Origin: an uncultured Oligoflexia bacterium
Lineage (GTDB): Bacteria > Bdellovibrionota > Bacteriovoracia > Bacteriovoracales > Bacteriovoracaceae
Reading direction: 5' to 3'
Assembly (NCBI GenBank): GCA_913058265.1
Contig: CAJXPQ010000007.1
Location: 49,933 to 113,932 of the forward strand
DNA length: 64,000 nucleotides
Position numbers and translations under genes: made by a program. The notes beneath the pieces are model-generated. The model made no database searches and was not told the origin of the DNA. It worked only from the letters and a program-made list of their open reading frames with translations. Positions 52,794 through 62,438 of the stretch are shown here, one piece after another. Every line of letters starts with the position of its first letter. Positions within the stretch are counted from its first letter, which is position 1.

Positions 52794-53204
52794 TTAATTT
52801 ATAAACATCGTCGAATCTATTTTTGTAAATACATTCTCCGACATACTGCTTTTATCAACAGCTGTAATAACTTTATTATTTTTCACATCAACAATATAAG
52901 CTGCTTTATCAGAAACAATTAGAGAGTTTTGACTCCCTTTTGCTTTAAGCTTACTCATAGCATCTTTAACTTTAGTATACTCTTCACCGTTAAAATCTAT
53001 TTTGCGTTCAGACAACCTTTTTGCTGCATGTGTGCTCAATTCAATACCACCGTGTAAAGGTTTCTGTTCAACCTGACTATCGAGTAATTTTTTAAAGTCA
53101 CTAACTTTTCCATCCTGAGGCAAACGATTAGAGACATCGACCTGCTTATGAGCCGGTGTCTTCGTTACATTAGGAATGAGAATATTGTTAATGTTCTTAC
53201 TCAC
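52794..53204 (-). CDS. Flagellar operon protein (TIGR02530 family)
   Basis: 136 residues. The C-terminal half (IELSTHAAKRLSERKIDF, KGSQNSLIVSDKAAYIVDV, NKVITAVD, ENVFTKIDS) matches a short flagellar-operon family found between flgD and flgE in many bacteria; its role in hook assembly is undefined. Starts at GTG (53202-53204) with AAGGA 8 nt upstream. Located exactly between flgD and flgE, which supports the call. Confidence 0.8.
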   Translation of the reverse strand: MSKNINNILIPNVTKTPAHKQVDVSNRLPQDGKVSDFKKLLDSQVEQKPLHGGIELSTHAAKRLSERKIDFNGEEYTKVKDAMSKLKAKGSQNSLIVSDKAAYIVDVKNNKVITAVDKSSMSENVFTKIDSTMFIN

Positions 53205-53215
53205 TCAGTGTTTCC

Positions 53216-54244
53216 TTATTCGTCGTATACATTTGTTATTCCGGTAGTTGGAGCTTGTTGTTTATAAGCATTTCTACCGTTATTCGCATTAATCTTATTT
53301 AAGTTTACTTTAGCTTGTGCACTTTGCGCAAGGGGTAAATTTGTCGCTGCATTATTTTCCGCAGCTCCACTCACGCTTCTATCAAAGTTTTGCATTTGTC
53401 TTAACTTTGCTTGTGCTGCCGTTCCAACATCTGGAGCTGCTTTGCCACCTGATTTACCTGGCATGTGAAAACTATCAACATCTCTAAGAAAAACTTTTCG
53501 ACCTTCTACAAGAAGAACTGTTTCTCCATTTTCAAAAAATACTGACTCAACTTTACCTATGGATTTTGTTTCAACAGGAATAGGCTCTGCCGATTCATCC
53601 CATGCCATAATTTTTGTCTTAAACTCACCGGCAATTGAAACAGAATTATCTAATTGCATACCATCCCAAGTAACGTTTTGGTTACCTCGTCCAATATTTT
53701 CCTTCCACATTTCACCAACCATATTATTTTTTGAATCAAAGATTCTAATCATAACTTTATCAGCTGGTTTTTCTAAGTTAAATAATATATCAGCTTCTGT
53801 TCCATCACCTTCAAACTTTAATGATGCACCGGTTGTTACAACTTCTTTACCTAAGAAACTTGCACCGTAGAACTGTGTTTCTGTATTTTTATTTTTAGAA
53901 AGACCGTCAAATTTTGAATTTAAATTTGTAAGTTGTTCTAATTGTGAGAACTGCGCAAGCTCAGCTGCAATCTTATCTTGTTTCATCGGATCCATTGGAT
54001 CTTGATTCTCTAGTTGCACTGTGAGTAATTTTAAAAACTCATCCTTACCCATTTTGTTATGACTTTTTCCATCAACAAAGAGATTATTCTTCTCTTTGTA
54101 TCCAGATAACTTATGCATTAGATTTTCTTTTTGTCGGTCGGTAATATTATTTGGGTCTGGTGCCTTGGCCCTATCTCGTGGCGCCATCTGTACATTATTA
54201 AATGCATTTGGTGGTCCATTAACAGGTTTTCCCATTCCAGGCAT
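53216..54244 (-). CDS. flgD: Flagellar hook capping protein FlgD, long C-terminus
   Basis: 342 residues. The hook-cap signature MGKDEFLKLLTVQLENQDPMDP, with LAQFSQLEQLTNL following, lies near 63-110. A FlgD Ig/tudor-like region with ILFNLEKPADKVMIRIFDSKN, VTWDGMQLDN and FKTKIMAWD comes next. About 80 extra residues rich in Asn, Ala and Gln follow the usual ~240 residues. The ATG overlaps the fliK stop (TAATG). FlgD caps the growing hook and guides FlgE assembly. Confidence 0.9.
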   Translation of the reverse strand: MPGMGKPVNGPPNAFNNVQMAPRDRAKAPDPNNITDRQKENLMHKLSGYKEKNNLFVDGKSHNKMGKDEFLKLLTVQLENQDPMDPMKQDKIAAELAQFSQLEQLTNLNSKFDGLSKNKNTETQFYGASFLGKEVVTTGASLKFEGDGTEADILFNLEKPADKVMIRIFDSKNNMVGEMWKENIGRGNQNVTWDGMQLDNSVSIAGEFKTKIMAWDESAEPIPVETKSIGKVESVFFENGETVLLVEGRKVFLRDVDSFHMPGKSGGKAAPDVGTAAQAKLRQMQNFDRSVSGAAENNAATNLPLAQSAQAKVNLNKINANNGRNAYKQQAPTTGITNVYDE

Positions 54245-55620
54245 TAGGCAGCTTCCTTATCTTGGTAGTAATTCCAAAGTTCTTGTCTTTTGCTTGATTC
54301 TTCTTGTCTCTGGCCAGACTGTGATTGGTGTTGACCATTACGAGCTTGTCCACCAGTACCTTGCCTTGAAGATTCGTTTTGTGCAAAACTTTGATTGTTT
54401 GAAGTTGACGCTCCATCAAGTTTCATTTCTTTGATATTTAAACCTGATTGTTGAAGTGTCTGTAAGAGGTCACCCTGATTTTGATTGAAGAACTTTGCCC
54501 CTTCAACAGAGTTAGTATTGATTCCAATATTTAAATGATTATTTGCTGCTTTTTGAACAAAGAGATCAACTTGTCCAAGATCTCTGTGTTGAAAAGACAT
54601 TGAAACTTCTTTCTGATTCGCGGCTGTTGATCTCAAAACATAATTTTGAATCTGATTAATGACATCATCAATCTTATTTGTATTAGTAAGCGTACTTATA
54701 TCAAGAACTTTACTTTGTTGTGTATTTGCTTGAAGTATACTTTTACTTTTCATGTTTGCTAGATTCTCAGGTTGAGAATTTGAATCTTGCTCCATATTTT
54801 GTCCAAGCATAATATCCTGAAGAGTAACCTCTTTAGTTGGTGCTTTCGTTACGCCTGGTATTGTTTGTTCCACTTTTTGTGCAAACATAGAATCGCTAAC
54901 AGGCTTATAAGCTTTTTTTCCAGCATTTCTTTTCATTGCCGGACTCTGAGTTTCCATAAATTCATTTAACTTTAATAATTTATTTCCACTTTCAGAAGGA
55001 TTACTTGCAATTTGATCTTTCATTGCCTGTCGTAATGCCAATACACTATCGCTATCTTGAACTTGTGAACTTAAACCTTGGTCGACTTGCATTCCAACTT
55101 GAGAAGTAACTTGTTTACTTGTCATTGGTTTTTGCGTCAACACATCTAACATGTTTTGTATTTGTTGTTTTCCTACAAGTTGGCCTGAAACTATTTCTTC
55201 CGATGTATTCTGAACTTGTGGATTACCTTGAATAATATTTTTAATTTCACTGGCTTCAGTACTTGGCATTTGCTGTGGTACCTGAACTTCTTGTCCAGGA
55301 GTAGCACCTTCGCTCTTCAGATTCTTTGCTAAAATATTTTGATTTATTTGATTTAACTGATCCTTATTGCCTTCAACACTCTCTTCAAACTCACCACCTT
55401 TAGCACTAAGCATTGCTATGATTTCATCTGTAGACTTGCCATCTTCCGATGCTGCAAGGATATGCTCAAAGCTCATTCCTTTAAGATGTCCACCCTCTTG
55501 AAGTAGTAGCAGTGCTTCTGGATCTAACTGTAACTGTGCACCAAGAACATCTAATACGTCACCAGAAGGCTTCTTGCCTTTTGTTTCAGTCTGAATATTT
55601 TGTGTGCCTAATAAATTCAA
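54244..55620 (-). CDS. fliK: Flagellar hook-length control protein FliK
   Basis: 458 residues. The long N-terminal part is Gln/Ser-rich and low in order, as in FliK rulers. The C-terminal FliK domain (~320-410) has VSMSFQHRDLGQVDLFVQK and LLQTLQQSGLNIKEMKLDG. It sets hook length and switches export specificity. Starts at TTG (55618-55620) with GGAG upstream. FliK-FlgD-FlgE order is typical of flagellar clusters. Confidence 0.88.
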   Translation of the reverse strand: MNLLGTQNIQTETKGKKPSGDVLDVLGAQLQLDPEALLLLQEGGHLKGMSFEHILAASEDGKSTDEIIAMLSAKGGEFEESVEGNKDQLNQINQNILAKNLKSEGATPGQEVQVPQQMPSTEASEIKNIIQGNPQVQNTSEEIVSGQLVGKQQIQNMLDVLTQKPMTSKQVTSQVGMQVDQGLSSQVQDSDSVLALRQAMKDQIASNPSESGNKLLKLNEFMETQSPAMKRNAGKKAYKPVSDSMFAQKVEQTIPGVTKAPTKEVTLQDIMLGQNMEQDSNSQPENLANMKSKSILQANTQQSKVLDISTLTNTNKIDDVINQIQNYVLRSTAANQKEVSMSFQHRDLGQVDLFVQKAANNHLNIGINTNSVEGAKFFNQNQGDLLQTLQQSGLNIKEMKLDGASTSNNQSFAQNESSRQGTGGQARNGQHQSQSGQRQEESSKRQELWNYYQDKEAA

Positions 55621-55649
55621 TTTTTCTCCAGTTTAGTACTCTCAGTATA

Positions 55650-56177
55650 TTATTTTTGCATATTTAGGTACTGCTTTTGAAGTCGGGCAGAAACTTCCTT
55701 CTCCATCAGGTTAAATATCTTAGATGCTTTTGCAGGATCGATTTGCTCAATTATCTTGATAGATATGGCGGAATCTTGTACTGAGAGCAGGTCTGCGGCC
55801 TTCTGAGGCTTCATATTTGATATAACACTCACTAACTGCTTAATACGCATTTGTTCAGTTCTCTTATTATCATCAATACACCCGATGATTTTGCTCTTCT
55901 GTAATTCGAGTTCTTCTATCTTCTTTAAAAGAGTATTTTCACTAATTTTGACTTGTTCTTCCCTCGTTATCAGTTCTTTTTCTGTAGATTGAAGTTTGTA
56001 CTCTTTTTCTAAGATTTCATTAGTTAACTGTGTTAATGATTTTGTTTTTAGAATTTTTACTTTCTTCTTAATAGCTTCTTTTAACTTCTTATCAAAGTCT
56101 TCCTGAGTATAAACTTTTCCTTTTGTGAATCCATTAAATGAAGTTATCAATGTTAAAATCATTAAAATTACTTTCAT
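55650..56177 (-). CDS. MotE-like flagellar coiled-coil protein
   Basis: 175 residues. A signal peptide or anchor (about 1-18) is followed by a long coiled coil (~25-115, charged heptads) and a C-terminal MgtE-N/MotE-like segment: VISNMKPQKAADLLSVQDSAISIKIIEQIDPAKASKIFNLM. MotE is a chaperone of the stator protein MotC or a stator element in epsilonproteobacteria and related groups. Position between fliJ and fliK agrees. ATGA overlap with fliJ couples the two genes. Confidence 0.75.
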   Translation of the reverse strand: MKVILMILTLITSFNGFTKGKVYTQEDFDKKLKEAIKKKVKILKTKSLTQLTNEILEKEYKLQSTEKELITREEQVKISENTLLKKIEELELQKSKIIGCIDDNKRTEQMRIKQLVSVISNMKPQKAADLLSVQDSAISIKIIEQIDPAKASKIFNLMEKEVSARLQKQYLNMQK

Positions 56178-56626
56178 TTATTATCTCCCATTATCATTCG
56201 CCAATTTTGATTTGCTTCTTCAATATCGTTGAACATTTTTTTCTCTAAGTTCTTTTTATATGCTTTCATATCTTTCTCTTTCATTTCGTCAATAAGTTTT
56301 ACGTCGGCCCTAAAAGTTTTTAATTCTTCATACTTTTGCTGTACTTGCTCTTCTAATATTTCGATCTCTTTTTCAATACGACTAATATGTGCTTTTTTTC
56401 CTTCTAAGAAAAAGGGATGAAAACGAGCTTCTTGTCCACTCAGACCACCCTCGAGACCATGTTCTTGCGCTTCATATGCCTGATCAATTCCTTCATTATG
56501 CATAGCAATTTCATTTCTCCATCTCGTAATCAGTACTTGTAGACGTCCAATGGCCATTTTACATTGCTCTTCTTTGATTTTACGTATTTTTAATAAGGCA
56601 GCTAATTTAAATTTATAACCTTTCAT
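56174..56626 (-). CDS. fliJ: Flagellar export chaperone FliJ
   Basis: 150 residues, almost entirely a coiled coil with FKLAALLKIRKIKEEQCKMA at the N-terminus, as in FliJ. Sequence is weakly conserved, so the call leans on size, helical pattern and location just after fliI. FliJ links the FliI ATPase ring to the export gate. Confidence 0.82.
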   Translation of the reverse strand: MKGYKFKLAALLKIRKIKEEQCKMAIGRLQVLITRWRNEIAMHNEGIDQAYEAQEHGLEGGLSGQEARFHPFFLEGKKAHISRIEKEIEILEEQVQQKYEELKTFRADVKLIDEMKEKDMKAYKKNLEKKMFNDIEEANQNWRMIMGDNK

Positions 56627-56640
56627 AATTTAAAGTATCC

Positions 56641-58005
56641 TTATTGCTGAACGAAGCCGGGATCAACCTCTGTCTCACCCTTTCTTGCTATATCAACCAT
56701 CGTATCGAAGGTATCATCTATGTTTGCAGCATCCTCAACTCTTTGTTGAGTTAGGTTTAACAAATCATTATTTATAACAATCGCCTTATCTACTCTCGGA
56801 TTTGTTCCTTGAGCATAGGCACCAACATTTATTAAATCCTCTGCATCTTTGTACGCCGCCATTAAATCTCTTAAATGACCAGATACAATCATATGCTCTC
56901 TAGGTACAACTTTTGGCATGACTCTAGAGACTGATTCGAGAACATCGATTGCAGGGAAGTGGTTCCTTGCTGCAAGTTCTCTACTTAAAACAATATGTCC
57001 ATCAGAGATTGCTCTTACTGCATCTGCAATAGGCTCATCCATATCTCCGCCTTCAACTAATACTGTATAAATACCAGTAATAGATCCAGAGTCTCTTTTT
57101 GTTCCTGCACGTTCCATTAATTTTGGAAGTTTTGCAAAGACACTCGGCCCGTAACCTTTTTGACCAGGTGGCTCACCAGAACTCATACCAATCTCTCTAT
57201 TTGCCATAGCAAAACGAGTGATTGAATCCATCATTAAAATGACGTCATTTTGTTGATCTCTAAAGTATTCTGCAATTGTAGTTGCGGTATAAGCGGCCTT
57301 AGAACGAATTAATGGAGACTTATCAGAAGTTGCAACAACAACAACAGATCTCTTCATTCCCTCATCACCAAGATCACTCTCTATAAACTCTAGAACTTCA
57401 CGCCCCCTCTCTCCAATGAGAGCAATCACGTTGATATCTGCATTTGTATTTTTTGCAATCATACCCATCAGGGTAGATTTACCGACACCAGAACCGGCCA
57501 TAATTGCTAGCCGCTGTCCCTTACCTGCCGTTATAAAGGCATTGATCGCATTGACACCTGTATCAAGAGGCTGTCTTATAGGAGGTCGATCTAATGGATT
57601 CATAGGCTCACCAAAGATAGAACGCACTTCACCTGTAGTTATCTTTAATTCACCCTTACCATCAATAGGATTCCCCTGAAAGTCTACAACACGTCCCAAT
57701 AGCTCAGGGCCAACTTTTAAAGTCGTAGTGAGTTCTTTTAAAAATATTTTTGTTTCAGAGTTGATTCCAGGAAGGTCATCATAAGGCATAACCTTACAAC
57801 GTTCACCATTAATGCCTACAACTTCACCTAAACATGTATTTCCTGATTGAGTTTGAAACTCAACACAACACCCCATTACGGCGCGAGGAAGAATTGCTTC
57901 AAAAAGCATCCCATGACTTGAGATTATTTTACCAATATTTTGATAAGGAGTTCGTGACTCAAAGTCGCGATATATGGAACTGAGATCAAGTGGACTAGTG
58001 CTCAT
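56641..58005 (-). CDS. fliI: Flagellum-specific ATPase FliI
   Basis: 454 residues. Walker A GSGVGKST, GERGREV, an arginine-finger region and the C-terminal helical domain are those of the FliI/F1-beta-like ATPases. It energises protein export with FliH and FliJ. The frame starts earlier, but the ATG at 58005 overlaps the fliH stop by 11 nt and has AAGGAG upstream. Confidence 0.95.
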   Translation of the reverse strand: MSTSPLDLSSIYRDFESRTPYQNIGKIISSHGMLFEAILPRAVMGCCVEFQTQSGNTCLGEVVGINGERCKVMPYDDLPGINSETKIFLKELTTTLKVGPELLGRVVDFQGNPIDGKGELKITTGEVRSIFGEPMNPLDRPPIRQPLDTGVNAINAFITAGKGQRLAIMAGSGVGKSTLMGMIAKNTNADINVIALIGERGREVLEFIESDLGDEGMKRSVVVVATSDKSPLIRSKAAYTATTIAEYFRDQQNDVILMMDSITRFAMANREIGMSSGEPPGQKGYGPSVFAKLPKLMERAGTKRDSGSITGIYTVLVEGGDMDEPIADAVRAISDGHIVLSRELAARNHFPAIDVLESVSRVMPKVVPREHMIVSGHLRDLMAAYKDAEDLINVGAYAQGTNPRVDKAIVINNDLLNLTQQRVEDAANIDDTFDTMVDIARKGETEVDPGFVQQ

Positions 58006-58822
58006 CAGTCTCCTTACCAAGTCCTACATTCATAAAGAGTTTATCAATAGTATTGAACTGTGCTTTAAGAGATCCATCAATCACCGTATTTTCCGACTCC
58101 AACTTGATGCCATTGTCACGCATATCATAGTCAACTTCAATTCTTGTATTTGTTAATTGTCCAACTCTTCTTTCAACAATTTTAACAATTTCTGGCATAT
58201 AACCGAATGCTTCTTCGTTAACATGCAAGACAAGATTTACTTTTGAGTTTATCTCATGAATAAGCTTTTCTAGAAGTCTTGCTAAGTAATACTTTTCATC
58301 TACTTCTTTTAAAATTATCCATTTTGTTAAATTTTTAATCATTAAGTAAGCATCATCTTTAGATTTCTCTAGGATTTGAGAAATATCACCTTGAATCTCA
58401 CTCATTTGTACGCCCATATCTTCAACATACTTTTGATACTCAACCTTAGCTTCACCGTAGGCTTGCTCTCTACCTTCAGCTAAACCTTTTTCAATACCTT
58501 CTTGGTAAGCTGCCTCTTTAATCTCCGCGATTCTTTTTTCTACTTCAGCTGCGACAACTATTTCATAGTCTTCATCTGCTTGACGATTTAGACCTCTATG
58601 ATCCTTAACATATCCTGCCATCTCAAAAGCTGAGTTTCTTTCATAACTTCGCTCTTGTCGAATTCCATCTTCTGTCAGATTGTTTTTATGTTGTTCAGCA
58701 CCTCGAAGAGATTTTAGCTCAAACTTCTCCGTAGGATCAATCGCCTTTGCTCCCTTATCAGGAACAAGCTGTCCGAAATTAAATGACTCAATCCCTAATA
58801 CTGAGTTTTTAAGCACAGACAT
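57995..58822 (-). CDS. fliH: Flagellar assembly protein FliH
   Basis: 275 residues: disordered N-terminus, a long Glu/Ala-rich coiled coil (~85-150, AEGREQAYGEAKVEYQKY) with Gly-x-x-x-Gly-like steps, and a FliH/YscL-like C-terminal domain. It regulates FliI and helps recruit it to the export gate. AGGAG precedes the ATG. Overlap with fliI supports coupling. Confidence 0.88.
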   Translation of the reverse strand: MSVLKNSVLGIESFNFGQLVPDKGAKAIDPTEKFELKSLRGAEQHKNNLTEDGIRQERSYERNSAFEMAGYVKDHRGLNRQADEDYEIVVAAEVEKRIAEIKEAAYQEGIEKGLAEGREQAYGEAKVEYQKYVEDMGVQMSEIQGDISQILEKSKDDAYLMIKNLTKWIILKEVDEKYYLARLLEKLIHEINSKVNLVLHVNEEAFGYMPEIVKIVERRVGQLTNTRIEVDYDMRDNGIKLESENTVIDGSLKAQFNTIDKLFMNVGLGKETDEH

Positions 58823-58839
58823 AGTATTCTCCTATAAAG

Positions 58840-59877
58840 TTATACGAATGATTCGCCTTCTCCACCTCTACTAATAACGGCCTTACCTTTAGCTTCAAGA
58901 TCTTTAACTTGCTGAACAATTTCTTGTTGAGCTTTTTCAACATCTGAAAGCTTGCTTGGGCCCATCGCTTCTAAATCTTCAGAGAGTAATGTTGCTGCAC
59001 GGTTAGACATATTATTGAATAGTTTCGTTTTAATTTCTTCAGTTGCTGTTTTAAGAGCAAGAGTAAGTTTAGTATTATCAACAACCTTAAGAAGTTCTTG
59101 AATACCTTTATCATCAACAAAAGAGATATCTTCGAAAACAAACATGAGTTTTCTAATTTCTTCAGCAAGTTCTGGATCTTTTTCTTCCACTCTTGCCATA
59201 ACATTCTTCTCAGAATTTTTATCCATCATGTTTAACATATCCGCAATAGGCTCAACTCCACCAAGTTGTTGGGTATCGATAGAACCGAGTGTAGATAGCT
59301 CTGTCTTAAGAACATCATCAAGCTGAGCTATAAGCTCAGGGGATACAAAGTCTAGATTTGCAACTCTAAGAACAACCTCTGCTTGAAGTCCTTCTGGAAG
59401 CTTCTTTAATACATCGACTTTTCTCTCAGTTGTTAAGTGAGCAATTATAAGTGCAATTGTTTGTGGATGTTCATTAATTAAGAAGTTAGCTAATGTTCTT
59501 GTATCTACAAGCTCAAGTGACTCTAGTGTATTAGCTGTACCAACTTCTACAACCTGACCAAGTAATTGTCTTGCTCTATCTTCACCTAGTGTATCTAGAA
59601 TAAAGTTTCGACCTTTATTTTCTGAAAAGAGTAGATCAGCATCCTCATTAAGTGCCGAATAAAATTCTTCTAGAACACGCTTAACCATCCAAATTGGAGA
59701 CTTTGTTAAGATTGCCATTTGATTGATCAATCTTTTAACATCGTTATCCTTCATATGTTTAAATATGAGTCTAGATGGTGTTGGCCCTAAAGAACTCATT
59801 AGGATGGCCGACTTATCTAAGCCTGATAAGAGTGCATACTCTACATCTGGTTCTAAGGTTTTACTTGGTTCTGCCAC
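58840..59877 (-). CDS. fliG: Flagellar motor switch protein FliG
   Basis: 345 residues, the standard length. N-terminal FliF-binding region, the middle EHPQTIALIIAHL-type motif, and the C-terminal torque helix region (LALKTATEEIKTKLFNNMSNRAATLL, GPSKLSDVEKAQQEIV) are clear. FliG transmits torque from the stator. Starts at GTG (59875-59877). Confidence 0.95.
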   Translation of the reverse strand: MAEPSKTLEPDVEYALLSGLDKSAILMSSLGPTPSRLIFKHMKDNDVKRLINQMAILTKSPIWMVKRVLEEFYSALNEDADLLFSENKGRNFILDTLGEDRARQLLGQVVEVGTANTLESLELVDTRTLANFLINEHPQTIALIIAHLTTERKVDVLKKLPEGLQAEVVLRVANLDFVSPELIAQLDDVLKTELSTLGSIDTQQLGGVEPIADMLNMMDKNSEKNVMARVEEKDPELAEEIRKLMFVFEDISFVDDKGIQELLKVVDNTKLTLALKTATEEIKTKLFNNMSNRAATLLSEDLEAMGPSKLSDVEKAQQEIVQQVKDLEAKGKAVISRGGEGESFV

Positions 59878-59894
59878 AATACTCTCCTATTTAC

Positions 59895-61583
59895 TTATGC
59901 AATTTCTTTATTTACGTCTGCTGCATGAATCATCTCATGAACGACTTGTGCAGCTTTAGCAGGATTTGATTCAACGAGATTTATAATCCTCTCCTTGATC
60001 ATATTTCCTTCAATCTTCTCTGGGTTCATCTTATCTTCGATACTCGGAAGAGCATCTTCTAACCCTGGAAGTTTCTGATTCGCTTGAATCTTTTCTAGTT
60101 CTTCAATTGTCTTAGGTAAGAAATCTTCGATAGACTCAACAGTATTTTCTGTTACCCATTGAATAAATGGTCTTACAACAATGAAGAATAATAATGAGAT
60201 AAGAACACCGATCATTAAATACTTTGTAAGGTTCTTAATGATTTCTCTGTTTTCTCGTTGTCTCAGGATGGCCTCTGCTTCAGATAAATCTTCCTTAGCA
60301 AATTCCATATTCTTAATAACTAAATTATCACCACGACTGGCACTGATACCAATTGAGCTTGAAACAATAGCCTGAAAGTTAGCAATCTCGGCCTCTGTCC
60401 ATGGCTCATACTTTGTCATCGGAAGGTCATTCTCTCCCATAACAATTGCACCATCTTTATCTAGCACTGGAATTCTCTTACCATCTATCATTACCGCAAC
60501 ACTTATAGCTTTAATCTCAGCCGTCGGTTTCTTTGACTTAGTAATTGTTTTTGGAACATTATAATTCCGAGTTGTCAGAGACTTATCCACGTTATTACGT
60601 GTTTCAGGAATACCAGGCTGAGGTCTTTCCCCAGGAATATTAGATCTTGCTCCAGGAATACCTTGTGGCGATGGTCTTGATCCATTCAATGCTTGTTTGT
60701 TTGCAACTTCTGATACAACAGCTGAGTTTTCACCATCATAAGATGTCTTTGTTTGATATGATTCAGTAAAGTCCATTTTTACATTTACTTTCGCTATCAC
60801 TCGTCCTTCACCAACAACTCTTTTTAGAATGCTTTCAACTTGGTTCTCATACTGACGATTCATCTTAGATTCAATGGCAAGTCGACTAGCTGTATGCTGG
60901 GCCATATCATCACCAATATTTTCAGTTAGTTTTTCACCTTTATCATCTATGATAACAACATTTTTATTTCTCATGCCATCAATACTTGCAGAAACTAAGC
61001 TCTGAATACCTTTGATTTCAGCTTTAGTTAAACTAAGGCCTCTCTCAATACTTAAAACAACCGACGCTCCAGGTGGTTTCTTCTCTGAAACAAATGGACT
61101 CGACTCTGGTAAAGATAAATGAACTCGCGCTCGTTTAATACCTCTAATATGTTTAATGGTTTTCATGAGCTCACCTTCAAGAGCTCTCTGTCTATTTATT
61201 TTTTGTACAAAACTTGTCGTTCCAAATGCCTGATTATCAAAAACTTCATAACCAACTGTTGAACTGAAATCAACACCTTTTTTGGCTATCTCTAGTCTCC
61301 ATATATCAACCATATCTTCTGGTACGTAGATACTCTTACCGTCATCTCCCATTTGATAAGCAATTTTACCTTGCTCAAGAAGCTGACTAATTGTTGCAGC
61401 ATCTTCTTTGGTTAAGTCAGTGTAAAGGAGCTTATATTGCGTTTTTGAAGCCCAGATAATTAATACGGTCATAACCATAACTATCGCACTTGCTATGGCA
61501 AATAAGCTGACTCTACGTCTACTATCTAATGACCTGTAGAATTCTACAAAGTTCTGTGTAATTTGATTTAAAAAGTCTTGCAA
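59895..61583 (-). CDS. fliF: Flagellar MS-ring protein FliF
   Basis: 562 residues. First helix at about 24-45; the ring-building YscJ/FliF domains follow (ALEGELMKTIKHIRGIKRARVHLSLP, GLSLTKAEIKGIQSLVSASI). A proline-rich loop lies at ~300-340, a second membrane helix at ~450-468, and a C-terminal FliG-binding tail. Starts at TTG (61581-61583) behind AGGAGG. It forms the inner-membrane ring of the basal body. Confidence 0.94.
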   Translation of the reverse strand: MQDFLNQITQNFVEFYRSLDSRRRVSLFAIASAIVMVMTVLIIWASKTQYKLLYTDLTKEDAATISQLLEQGKIAYQMGDDGKSIYVPEDMVDIWRLEIAKKGVDFSSTVGYEVFDNQAFGTTSFVQKINRQRALEGELMKTIKHIRGIKRARVHLSLPESSPFVSEKKPPGASVVLSIERGLSLTKAEIKGIQSLVSASIDGMRNKNVVIIDDKGEKLTENIGDDMAQHTASRLAIESKMNRQYENQVESILKRVVGEGRVIAKVNVKMDFTESYQTKTSYDGENSAVVSEVANKQALNGSRPSPQGIPGARSNIPGERPQPGIPETRNNVDKSLTTRNYNVPKTITKSKKPTAEIKAISVAVMIDGKRIPVLDKDGAIVMGENDLPMTKYEPWTEAEIANFQAIVSSSIGISASRGDNLVIKNMEFAKEDLSEAEAILRQRENREIIKNLTKYLMIGVLISLLFFIVVRPFIQWVTENTVESIEDFLPKTIEELEKIQANQKLPGLEDALPSIEDKMNPEKIEGNMIKERIINLVESNPAKAAQVVHEMIHAADVNKEIA

Positions 61584-61620
61584 GAGAATCCTCCTGATTC
61601 AAAAGCCCATTTGTTCTTAA

Positions 61621-61980
61621 TTATACCTGCATTTTCATTATTTCTTTATATGCATCTATTACTTTTAAACGAACCTGATTCATTTGTTTAAAAGCAATAT
61701 CTGCTCTTTCAACAGCTAGTAAAGTTTCATGTAAATTCTTTGAATCTCCACTTGCTAACTTTTGCATTGATACGTTTGCATCTTGTTGTAAGTCATTAAC
61801 CTTTGCAATTGAGGTTGCGAGAAAGTCACCAAAGCTAGCATTAGATCCAGAAGATTCATTAAGCTCAGGAAACTCACTTTTATGATTAAAGTTATTTCCA
61901 AGCTCGATCGACTTAGACCAATTACTTGTTTCATAATTTTTGAATGACTGACTCATTTGTCCAATATTATTAATGGCCAT
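61621..61980 (-). CDS. fliE: Flagellar hook-basal body adapter FliE
   Basis: About 119 residues. The C-terminal pattern MQKLASGDSKNLHETLLAVERADIAFKQMNQVRLKVIDAYKEIMKMQV is that of FliE, which joins the MS ring to the rod. A TTG one codon upstream is possible; AGGGG precedes the ATG at 61980. Confidence 0.92.
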   Translation of the reverse strand: MAINNIGQMSQSFKNYETSNWSKSIELGNNFNHKSEFPELNESSGSNASFGDFLATSIAKVNDLQQDANVSMQKLASGDSKNLHETLLAVERADIAFKQMNQVRLKVIDAYKEIMKMQV

Positions 61981-61989
61981 CAATTACCC

Positions 61990-62427
61990 CTATCTTCCAA
62001 TCTCTAAGGCTTTTATCGCCATAGATTTAGTGACCTTTAAAGTCTTTAAGTTTGCTTCGTAAGCTCTCTGAGCTGTTAGAAGGTCTGCCATCTCTACCAT
62101 TACATTTATATCTGGCATTGCTACATATCCGTCCTTGTTTGCATCGGGATGTGATGGATTGTATTTTAAAATTGGCGGCTTATCACTTGATATAACCTCC
62201 GTAGCATGCACAGTTTGTGCTTGGGCATCAATTTCACCTTCTAATATTTCTCCGAAGGACTCTCTTGCTGGTTCTGATCCAAAAACAACTTCTTTTCTAC
62301 GATATGGTCCGCCTTCGGCCGTTCTAGTCGTTTGAGCATTAGCAATGTTTGAGTTTATAGCTTCAGTTCGCTTAAGGTTGGCCCTTAATCCACTTGCACT
62401 AATTCTCATACTTTTTAGCAAATCCAT
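61990..62427 (-). CDS. flgC: Flagellar proximal rod protein FlgC
   Basis: 145 residues with the rod signature at the N-terminus (LLKSMRISASGLRANLKRTE, INSNIANAQTTRTAEGGPYRRK) and C-terminal coiled segment (MVEMADLLTAQRAYEANLKT). FlgC forms part of the proximal rod with FlgB and FlgF. It follows flgB by 11 bp. Confidence 0.94.
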   Translation of the reverse strand: MDLLKSMRISASGLRANLKRTEAINSNIANAQTTRTAEGGPYRRKEVVFGSEPARESFGEILEGEIDAQAQTVHATEVISSDKPPILKYNPSHPDANKDGYVAMPDINVMVEMADLLTAQRAYEANLKTLKVTKSMAIKALEIGR

Positions 62428-62438
62428 CTAAAACACCT

